Of a stretch of 64,000 nt of DNA, positions 56,789 through 64,000 are shown in pieces; position 1 is the stretch's first letter; each line of letters begins with the position of its first letter. Made by a program: the position numbers and the translations under genes. The notes under the pieces were generated by a model. It made no database searches. It saw nothing but the letters and a program-made list of their open reading frames with translations, and was not told the origin of the DNA. Source of the stretch: Ignavibacteriales bacterium (GTDB lineage: Bacteria > Bacteroidota > Ignavibacteria > Ignavibacteriales > Melioribacteraceae); contig JACKAB010000008.1 in NCBI GenBank assembly GCA_020635285.1, positions 62,001-126,000 on the forward strand, given 5' to 3'.

Positions 56789-59233
56789 ATGTCCATTAAA
56801 AAATCAAAACATTTTTTTGAAGAAGATTTCATAGAAACCACTGCCGAAGTTTCTGATGAAGTATATCCGCAACTTCCTATAAACAAGGAGTTAAAATATA
56901 TCGGTAAGAAAATTCCCCGTTATGATGGCTACAATAAAGTAAGCGGCAAAGCTGTTTACACTTTTGATATCAATCTGCCAAATATGGCTTTTGCAAGAAC
57001 ATTACGCTCACCACATCCCAATGCAATTATAAAAAGTATTGATATTTCTAAAGCAAAAAAAAAAAGATGGAGTTTTAGAAATTTTGACTTTTGAAAATAC
57101 TGATGATATCAATTGGTACGGAGAAAGCAGTAAACTTTTTGATAAACACGTTCGCTATGAAGGAGATGAAGTTGCATGTATAGTTGCCGAAACTGAAAAT
57201 TCTGCAGAAGAAGCACTTAAAAAAATAATGGTAAGTTATGATATTTTACCTTTTGAAGTAGATGCTGAAAAATTATTAAACAATACCGAGCTAAAAGTTC
57301 ATGATTGGGGAAATATAAATAAAGGTAAACCTGATGAATATTCTCGAGGCAATATTGATGAAGGATTTTCAAGTTCTGACTACATAATCGAAGATACTTT
57401 TTTCAACTCAAGTTGCAATTCATAATCCAACCGAAGTTCATTGCAGTGTGGTTAATTGGGAAGATGATAAGTTAATTGTTTATGATTCAACGCAAGGAAT
57501 ATTTGAAGTAAGAGAAACAGTGGCAAAAGCATTAGGATTAAGCGAGGAAAAGGTTCAAGTTATTAAAGAATATATGGGGGGCGGTTTCGGAAGCAAATTG
57601 GAAGCTGGAAAATATACAGTAATGGCGGCGATTTTATCAAAAAAAATAAAACGTCCAGTAAAAATTACTTTAGACAGAAGAGAAATGAATCTTGCAGTTG
57701 GCAATCGTCCAGACTCGATTCAAAAATTAAAGCTTGGGATGAAAAAAGATGGAACCCTTACAGCTTTGAGCCAAGAAACAATTGCAAGTGTTGGAGCTTA
57801 CCCAAGCGGAGGCGGCTGTAGTTGGCCATTGAGAACATTATATAAATGTGATAATGTTGAAACCATAGAATTTAGTATGCTAACAAATACTGGAAAAGCT
57901 CGTCCTTTTAGAGCACCAGGACATGTGCAAGGAACGTTTGCATTTGAAGCATTAATTGATGACGCCGCTTTGAAAATAGATATGGACCCAATTGAGTTTA
58001 GATTAAAAAATTATGTTGATAATGACCAAGTTGGAGCCAAATATAGTTCTAAGCTTATAAAATTGGGCTGAAAAAATAGCTAAAATTAAAAAAGCTAATA
58101 AAATTTAGTATGCTAACAAATACTGGAAAAGCTCGTCCTGGACAAATAGGTTTGCAGAACATTAATTGATAAAAATTAGGAGTTTAGATTAAAAAATTAT
58201 GTTATATAAAAAGTCGGGCATTGGAATTCTAAAAAATTAAAAGCTTATAAAATTGGTGCTGAAAAAAATAGGTTGGCAAATTTGGGAAAAGGTTATATAA
58301 AATCGGGCATTGGAATGGCAACTCAAATTTGGTGGGGCGGCGGCGGACCACCAGCCCATGCAAATATTAAAATTACCAAAGATGGATTAGTTAATGTTTA
58401 CTCAGGCACTCAAGATATTGGAACCGGGACTTATACTTTTATTTCGCAAATCACAGCGGAAATTTTAGAAGTACCGCTTATGAATATCATAGTTCATTTA
58501 GGAAATACTGAATACCCATATGGTCCATCAAGTGGTGGAAGTACAACAGCTCCATCAATTTCTCCAGCTGTTAGAGACGCCGCAGAAAAAATGAAAAGGA
58601 AACTTTATTCAGCAGCAGCTGCCTTAACAAATCTAGCTGAAAGCAAACTAAAATATTCAGAAGGAATTTTTTATTCAGATAAAAATGAAAAAATAATTAC
58701 TCTTTTTAGAAATTGCGAGTCAAGTGCAAGCAGATAGCCTACTTGTGAAAGGAAGCCGAGAAGAAAATATTAAAGGATTGGCAGTCCAAACTTTTGGAGC
58801 TCAATTTGCGGATGTTGAAGTTGATACATTAACCGGAAATGTTAGAGTCAAAAAAGTAGTTGCCGCTCATGATATTGGAAGAGTCTTAAATCGTCAAACT
58901 TTAGAGAACCAGTTTCACGGTGGAATCATGCAGGGACTTGGAATGGCGTTGATGGAAGAACGAATAATGGATTATGATTATGGGAAAATGTTAAATGCAA
59001 ATTTCCATGATTATAAAATTCCAACAATGATGGATACTCCTGAAATTGAAGTAATTATTGTTGGGGAAATGGATGAGCAAGCAAACAACATGGGTGTAAA
59101 AGGAATTGGTGAACCAGCAATGATTCCAACTCCAGGAGCAATTGGGAATGCAATTTATAATGCGATTGGAGTAAGAATAAAAAGTCTTCCAATTACTCCA
59201 GATAAAATAATTAATGCGCTAAATAATAACTGA
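56789..59233 (+). pseudogene. Aldehyde oxidoreductase molybdopterin subunit, PaoC-like (disrupted)
   Basis: Five reading-frame pieces form one xanthine-oxidase-family large subunit. Visible motifs are the a/b hammerhead start (KYIGKKIPRYDGYNKVSGKA), GGGFGSK, the Moco-binding region RPFRAPGHVQGTFAFE, GTQDIGTGTYTF, and the C-terminal active-site Glu in GVKGIGEPAMIPTPGAIGNA. Breaks are in the A11 run at 57052-57062, the T6 run near 57403, the scrambled repeat at 58072-58260, and near 58712 (one extra T). About 20-30 residues seem lost at the scramble. The order is A-C-B, and the protein is Tat-exported by piggy-back on the small subunit. The errors look artefactual; the gene is probably intact in the organism. 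Confidence 0.8.
58102..58260 (+). repeat. Scrambled partial duplicate of 57869-58070 inside the molybdopterin gene
   Basis: The 36 bases from about 58103 repeat the sequence starting at 57869 exactly. Then shortened fragments of the same original follow in order (TTTGCA, ATTAATTGAT, AGTTTAGATTAAAAAATTATG, AAGCTTATAAAATTGG), with a piece resembling downstream sequence (CGGGCATTGGAAT) inserted. Stops occur in all frames. Confidence 0.8.
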
Positions 59234-59242
59234 GGATGAACA

Positions 59243-60211
59243 ATGAACAGTTTTGAATATATGCAGCCTAACAATTTGGAATCTGCGTCTAAATTTTTGG
59301 TAAAAAATAATTCATCTTATGCATTTGCTGGAGGCACTGATATACTTGGATTAATTAAAGATGATATTGTTGCACCAAAGCAATTAGTTAATCTAAAAAA
59401 AATAAATTCTTTAAATTTTATTAGACATGATAATGAAAATGGATTATCAATAGGTGCGTTGACCAAACTAAGTGATATTGAAAATAATGAGATTGTTAGG
59501 ACTAAATTTAGCTTGTTGAGCCAAGCAATAAGCGAAGTTGCAACTTTACAACTGAGAAATGTTGGAACAATTGGCGGCAATATTTGTCAGCGACCAAGAT
59601 GTTTTTATTTTAGAGGAGATTTTGATTGCATTAGAAAAGGCGGCGATACTTGCTTTGCATTAACCGGCAATAATAAATATCATTGCATAGTTGGAGGAGG
59701 GCCTTGTTATATTGTTCATCCCTCTGATTCTGCTGTGGCTCTTTTAGCATTGAACGCTAAATTTAAAATTTTTAATGGAAAAGATGAAACAGTAATTCCA
59801 GCGAAAGATTTTTTTGTTCTTCCAGATGTTGATGATATGAAAGAAAATATTCTAAAAGATGGCGAAATATTAACTGAAATAATTATTCCAAATCCTAATA
59901 CTGAAACAGTTTCTAAATATATCAAGGTAAAAGAGCGCGGTGCTTGGGATTTTGCATTAGTTAGCATTGCCGGAGTATTTAACATTAAGAATAAAAAAAT
60001 ACTTGATGGAAAAATTACTTTTGGCGGAGTAGCGCCAATCCCTTGGGAAGAAGAAACTCTAAATGCAAAACTAAAAAATATTTCTATTGATGAAAAAAGC
60101 ATTAATCAGCTTTCCGATTCTGCTTTTAATAAAACAGATGCATTGGAAATGAATTCATATAAAATTCCATTGGCTAAAAATCTTATAAAAAAATTATTAT
60201 TGGAAATTTAA
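59243..60211 (+). CDS. Aldehyde oxidoreductase FAD subunit, PaoB-like
   Basis: The 322-residue protein has the FAD-binding PCMH-type motifs AFAGGTDILGLIK and GTIGGNICQRPRCFYF. It then has a Cys-rich insertion (CFYFRGDFDC, GGDTC, GGGPC) of the kind that holds the extra [4Fe-4S] cluster in PaoB and in 4-hydroxybenzoyl-CoA reductase beta subunits. The C-terminal CO dehydrogenase flavoprotein domain is present. It is the last gene of the operon, 9 bases after the molybdopterin subunit. The Cys insertion supports PaoABC rather than ordinary xanthine dehydrogenase. Confidence 0.92.
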   Translation: MNSFEYMQPNNLESASKFLVKNNSSYAFAGGTDILGLIKDDIVAPKQLVNLKKINSLNFIRHDNENGLSIGALTKLSDIENNEIVRTKFSLLSQAISEVATLQLRNVGTIGGNICQRPRCFYFRGDFDCIRKGGDTCFALTGNNKYHCIVGGGPCYIVHPSDSAVALLALNAKFKIFNGKDETVIPAKDFFVLPDVDDMKENILKDGEILTEIIIPNPNTETVSKYIKVKERGAWDFALVSIAGVFNIKNKKILDGKITFGGVAPIPWEEETLNAKLKNISIDEKSINQLSDSAFNKTDALEMNSYKIPLAKNLIKKLLLEI

Positions 60212-60281
60212 TACATCAGATTATCCTTATATCTGAAGAACTAAAATATTATTTTTCAGAATTAAAAATTGATTAGATAAA

Positions 60282-60971
60282 ATGCTTAAAAAATTCTGGA
60301 AAATAATTTCGAAAATTATAATATTCCTTTTTCTTATTACAATTACCATTGTAATAATTTTTAGATTCTTGCCAATTCCAACATCCTCATTTATGGTTCA
60401 AAATAAAATCTCAAATTTATTTTCTGATAAATCTACTCACATAGAATACGATTGGGTCTCAAAAGATAATATCTCAAATTCAATTAAATTAGCTGTTATT
60501 GCAGCTGAAGATCAAAAATTTTTAGATCATTTTGGATTTGATATTGAATCTATTGAGAAAGCAATTTCAAGAAATAAAAAATCAAAAAGAATTAGAGGGG
60601 CAAGTACAATAACTCAACAAACCGCAAAAAATTTATTTCTTTGGTCGGGTAAAAGTTTTATCAGAAAAGGATTGGAAGCATATTTTACTTTATTGCTGGA
60701 ATTGTTTTGGTCGAAAGAAAGAATCCTTGAAGTATATTTAAATATTGCAGAGTTCGGAGAAAATGTTTACGGAGTTCAAGCATCTGCAAAAAAATATTTT
60801 AATAGAAATGCCGGTCAGTTAACATATCAGAATGCGGCAATGATGGCGGCAGTTTTACCAAATCCCAAACGCTATAAGGTTAATTCACCTAATCAATATC
60901 AGCAAAGAAGGGTTTTATGGATTCAACGACAAATGCGTCAATTGGGGGAAGGAATTTTTAAAGAAGACTGA
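60282..60971 (+). CDS. mtgA: Monofunctional peptidoglycan transglycosylase
   Basis: In this 229-residue product an N-terminal span (IIIFLFLITITIVIIFRF) is followed by a GT51 domain: AAEDQKFLDHFGFD with the catalytic Glu, RGASTITQQTAKNLFLW, KERILEVYLNIAEFGENVYG with the second Glu, and AAMMAAVLPNPKRY (quoted in parts). There is no transpeptidase domain. It polymerises lipid II into glycan strands. Short and complete, it forms a single transcription unit with unclear terminator. Confidence 0.95.
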   Translation: MLKKFWKIISKIIIFLFLITITIVIIFRFLPIPTSSFMVQNKISNLFSDKSTHIEYDWVSKDNISNSIKLAVIAAEDQKFLDHFGFDIESIEKAISRNKKSKRIRGASTITQQTAKNLFLWSGKSFIRKGLEAYFTLLLELFWSKERILEVYLNIAEFGENVYGVQASAKKYFNRNAGQLTYQNAAMMAAVLPNPKRYKVNSPNQYQQRRVLWIQRQMRQLGEGIFKED

Positions 60972-61046
60972 CTATTAAACCAAACCATTATTAGTTTATT
61001 CAATTCTTTATATTAGCGATTCAATTTTAAAATTAAATTATAGTTT

Positions 61047-62924
61047 ATGGGAAATAATATAAGTCCAGTAATATTAACCGCAATGGAACTTGAAGTTCAT
61101 TACGGAGAGCAAATTATTCTTAATAAAGCTTCTCTTAGTATTCATGAAGGAGATCGCATTGGTTTGGTTGGAAGAAATGGAGCAGGTAAATCAACTTTTC
61201 TAAAAATTATTTCTGAAACAATGCCGCCTGATTTTGGAACTGTTGCAAAAAAGAAAGAACTTGTTGTCGGATTTTTAACGCAAGAGTTTACTCTTGACAA
61301 GACCAAAAATGTTTTTGAAAATGTTATGGTCGGTGCAGAAAGTGTTCTAAAGTTAATTGATCAATATGAAGAACTTCCATACGATTCAGCAAAACGAATT
61401 ATTCTTGAAGAAAAAATTCAGTTACTTGATGGATGGAATTTAGAAAATAAAATCACACAATTGCTTCAATCTTTAAACGCTCCCGAAGCAAACAGAAATA
61501 TTGAAACATTATCTGGCGGAGAAAAACGAAGAGTTGCTCTTTGCCGTTCAATAATTGCTCAACCAGATCTATTAATATTAGATGAACCGACAAACCATTT
61601 AGATACTGAATCTATTGAGTGGATAGAAAATTATTTATCCGCTTATAAAGGCACATGTATTTTTGTTACTCATGATAGATATTTTCTGGATAGAATTGCA
61701 AACAGAATTGTTGAACTTTCTAACGGAGAATTTATTTCTCACCGCGGGAATTACACTGATTATCTTTTGAACAAAGCCGAGAGACAGGCTATTAAAGAAG
61801 TTGAAGAAAGAAAGCGTCAAAACTTTTTACGTCGTGAATTGGAATGGGTTGTACGTGGACCAAAGGCTAGAACAACAAAGTCTAAAAGCCGATTAGATAA
61901 TTTTTATGAAATTGAATCTCAACAAAATACAGAGGTTGAACTAGATGTTGATTTAGTTATTCCACCACCAGAAAAACTTGGCAATATTATTTTAGAACTA
62001 AAAAATGTTGGAATAAACTTAGGTGAACAAAAATTAATTGACGAACTAAATTTTATTTTTACTCCAGGCAGAAGATTAGGAATTGTTGGGAAAAATGGTG
62101 TTGGAAAAACAACGCTTCTTAAAATTATTTTAGGCGAATTGCAACCAAGTAAAGGGATAGTAGAAATAGGTGAAAAAACAGATTTCAATTATGTTGATCA
62201 ATCACGTTTACTTTTAAATGATGATGATTCAGTAATTGAAGCAATTAGTGAAGGAAATAGTTTTATAAAATTCGGTAATCAGCAAATGACTGTTTGGAGT
62301 TATTTAAAAAGATTTTTATTTACTGATGATAGAATAAATACATTAGTTGGCAGACTTTCTGGCGGTGAAAAAAGCAGACTGACTCTTGCCCGTATATTGA
62401 AAAATGGTGGTAACTTTTTAATGCTGGATGAACCAACAAATGATTTAGATTTACCGACATTGCGAATACTAGAAGAAGCATTGCTATCATTTAATGGTTG
62501 CGTTGTGGTTGTTAGTCATGATAGGTATTTTCTTAATAGAGTCTGCAATGGAATTTTAGCATTTGAAGGAAACGGAAATGTCTATTTCAGCGAAGGTGAT
62601 TATGAATATTATATTGAGAAGAAAAAAAATAGGAAAAAGAATGAGGATGACGATTCGGAAAAGATTATCAAAGAAGATACCAGAGTAAAACCCAAAATTA
62701 AAAAGTTGACTTGGAAAGAGAAAAAGGAATTGGAAACAATTGAAGAAGATATTATAAATGCTGAAGAAAATGTTAAAAGAATTGAAGAAATATTTTCATC
62801 TGAAAATTTTTATGAAAAGTATGCTTCCAGAACAAATGAACTTAACGAAGAACTTAAAGATGCTCAAGAACTTGTTAAAAAACTTTATTCCAGATGGGAA
62901 GAACTTGAGAAAATTAATAATTGA
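61047..62924 (+). CDS. ABC-F family ATPase (Uup/YfmR-like)
   Basis: This 625-residue protein has two ABC domains without membrane spans. The first has Walker A GRNGAGKST, signature LSGGEKRR and Walker B LLILDEPTNHLD; the second has GKNGVGKTT, LSGGEKSR and FLMLDEPTNDLD. The linker contains the charged ABC-F interdomain segment (RRELEWVVRGPKARTTKSK), and the C-terminal extension is a coiled coil (TWKEKKELETIEEDI). ABC-F proteins act on the ribosome, for instance relieving stalling; Uup is the likely relation because of the C-terminal coil. Confidence 0.94.
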   Translation: MGNNISPVILTAMELEVHYGEQIILNKASLSIHEGDRIGLVGRNGAGKSTFLKIISETMPPDFGTVAKKKELVVGFLTQEFTLDKTKNVFENVMVGAESVLKLIDQYEELPYDSAKRIILEEKIQLLDGWNLENKITQLLQSLNAPEANRNIETLSGGEKRRVALCRSIIAQPDLLILDEPTNHLDTESIEWIENYLSAYKGTCIFVTHDRYFLDRIANRIVELSNGEFISHRGNYTDYLLNKAERQAIKEVEERKRQNFLRRELEWVVRGPKARTTKSKSRLDNFYEIESQQNTEVELDVDLVIPPPEKLGNIILELKNVGINLGEQKLIDELNFIFTPGRRLGIVGKNGVGKTTLLKIILGELQPSKGIVEIGEKTDFNYVDQSRLLLNDDDSVIEAISEGNSFIKFGNQQMTVWSYLKRFLFTDDRINTLVGRLSGGEKSRLTLARILKNGGNFLMLDEPTNDLDLPTLRILEEALLSFNGCVVVVSHDRYFLNRVCNGILAFEGNGNVYFSEGDYEYYIEKKKNRKKNEDDDSEKIIKEDTRVKPKIKKLTWKEKKELETIEEDIINAEENVKRIEEIFSSENFYEKYASRTNELNEELKDAQELVKKLYSRWEELEKINN

Positions 62925-63037
62925 GTTCAAAACTTATTATTAAAATTGTTTTGGATCACACATTTAATAACCCAATACTATTGTTTACGTTTTGAATCAT
63001 TCTAATTCTTGACTTTTATGTATAAAAAAAGCTCAAA

Positions 63038-64000
63038 ATGAAATTTCTAAATAAAAATATAATATTACTTTTTCTTCTTACCTTTTCAATTAATGCTCAA
63101 CCCATAATTCTTAATGAAATTATGTCTTCTAATATCTCAGCTTTGGCTGATGAAGATGGTGATTATCCAGACTGGATTGAGATTTATAATCCAACAGATA
63201 GTATAATTTCTTTATCTGGATATTCTTTATCAGATGATGTAAAATTGCCTAACAAGTGGATTTTTCCCAATATTAATCTAAATCCCAATAACTACTTAGT
63301 AATTTTTGCCTCTGGAAAAAATAGAACAGGTGAATACTTACACACAAATTTTAAAATAAAATCTTCTGGTGAAAATGTTCGATTGCGTGATTCTTTTGGT
63401 CATGTTGTTGATTCAATAAAATCAATACCAATTCCATCAGATCATTCACTTGGCAGAAGTAAGGATGATCAATCTTTATGGTTGTTTTTTGATGTTCCAA
63501 CACCTAGCACTGCAAATAATTCAACTGGATTTTTAGCATCTGCAGAAACTCCGAATTTATCAATTCAAAGTGGGTTTTATTCCGGCACAATTAGTGTGAA
63601 TATTTTTTCAAATGATGAACAAGCTCAAATTTATTATACTGAGGATGGCTCTGAACCAAATCTAAATTCAAATTTATTCACCAATGATTTAACAATTAAT
63701 AGCACAACTGTAATTAAGGCAAAAAGTTTTGGAGATGATTTATTGCCGAGTGCAACAGCGACAAGATCATTTTTTATTAATGAAAATTCCACACTTCCGG
63801 TGGTCTCAATTTCTACAGATCCTAAAAACTTTTGGGATGATGAAATTGGAATTTATACTGTAGGCACAAATGGAATAATAGGTTATGGCAGCACTGAACC
63901 TAAAAATTATAATCAACCTTGGGAAAGACCTGCTAATCTAGAATTTTTTGAGACAGATGGCTCAATCCAAATAAATATGGGGGTTGGAATTAAAATTCAT
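63038..64000 (+). CDS. CotH-kinase-type surface protein with lamin-tail domain (3' truncated)
   Basis: ATG 63038 opens a frame that runs to the window end (321 residues seen). A signal peptide ends NAQ. A lamin-tail domain follows (ILNEIMSSNISALADEDGDY, DWIEIYNPTD, GYSLSDD), then a chitobiase/hexosaminidase-like C-terminal-type module (IYYTEDGSEPNLNSN), then the start of a CotH-like region (LPVVSISTDPKNFWDDEIGI). This arrangement is common in Bacteroidota and Ignavibacteria, often with a T9SS tail that would lie beyond the window. CotH-family members phosphorylate proteins in spore coats elsewhere; the target here is unknown. Confidence 0.85.
   Translation, partial: MKFLNKNIILLFLLTFSINAQPIILNEIMSSNISALADEDGDYPDWIEIYNPTDSIISLSGYSLSDDVKLPNKWIFPNINLNPNNYLVIFASGKNRTGEYLHTNFKIKSSGENVRLRDSFGHVVDSIKSIPIPSDHSLGRSKDDQSLWLFFDVPTPSTANNSTGFLASAETPNLSIQSGFYSGTISVNIFSNDEQAQIYYTEDGSEPNLNSNLFTNDLTINSTTVIKAKSFGDDLLPSATATRSFFINENSTLPVVSISTDPKNFWDDEIGIYTVGTNGIIGYGSTEPKNYNQPWERPANLEFFETDGSIQINMGVGIKIH

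Noticed and set aside
58102..58260. Scrambled repeat as an insertion element or degenerate tandem duplication
   Set aside because: There are no terminal repeats or target duplication, and the internal deletions mimic noisy-read consensus rather than divergence by substitution.

Overview
The window is AT-rich DNA from a Gram-negative member of the Bacteroidota/Chlorobi/Ignavibacteria lineage, and the content fits Ignavibacteria best. Several exported proteins end in the FlgD-like type IX secretion (T9SS) sorting domain (NYPNPFNP at its start, GIYFY and a terminal K-rich strand at its end), and a PorV-like outer-membrane protein is present. Other group-typical families include CotH with a lamin-tail domain, golvesin/amidase lipoproteins and SGNH-TPR proteins. 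No phage, insertion sequence or CRISPR array was seen. The only RNA gene seen is tRNA-Ser(UGA).

Layout. 0-14.3 kb holds cell-surface and polysaccharide functions: the end of a T9SS cargo and its PorV-like partner, two tandem SGNH-hydrolase/TPR proteins, a large secreted GH13 glucanase with a T9SS tail, a transglutaminase-like protein and an amidase/golvesin lipoprotein. 14.4-21.3 kb holds a small DUF5989 protein, tRNA-Ser, a cold-shock protein, an RsbW-like anti-sigma factor, a Sel1-repeat protein and two linked sensor kinases. 21.4-34 kb is an envelope/metal-stress island. Its core is a five-gene operon of a heavy-metal RND pump (OMF, MFP, CzcA-type pump), a membrane histidine kinase and an NtrC-type sigma-54 activator. 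It is flanked by two small secreted Asp/Gly-rich proteins, an outer-membrane barrel and a DUF2202 lipoprotein. Two of the flanking intergenic regions share an 18-bp palindrome next to sigma-54-like -24/-12 elements. 34.3-44.4 kb is a cytochrome c module: System I maturation genes ccmC, ccmD-like, ccmE (CxxxY variant) and ccmF, a nine-heme cytochrome with a T9SS tail, a receiver-like protein, a sensor kinase carrying a periplasmic heme c motif, and a second NtrC-type activator. 44.4-56 kb is mixed housekeeping and envelope genes: a TSUP transporter, SppA, a thioesterase, an exonuclease, EtfAB, a STAS protein, a YihY-type membrane protein and an M23 peptidase. 56.1-60.2 kb encodes a periplasmic (Tat-exported) molybdenum aldehyde oxidoreductase of the PaoABC type. 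The window ends with a monofunctional transglycosylase, an ABC-F ATPase and the start of a CotH/lamin-tail protein.

Sequence quality. At least 17 single-base indels, mostly in A, T or G runs, break otherwise well-conserved genes, and a scrambled partial repeat sits inside the molybdopterin subunit. The pattern looks like consensus error from long reads rather than gene decay. Broken genes are therefore described as one locus each, with the break points stated.

The most interesting candidate system is the sigma-54/NtrC-linked efflux island, which resembles the ZraSR zinc-stress arrangement but has different target genes. The second is the CcmE-CxxxY maturation system next to a T9SS-tailed multiheme cytochrome and a heme-motif sensor kinase.
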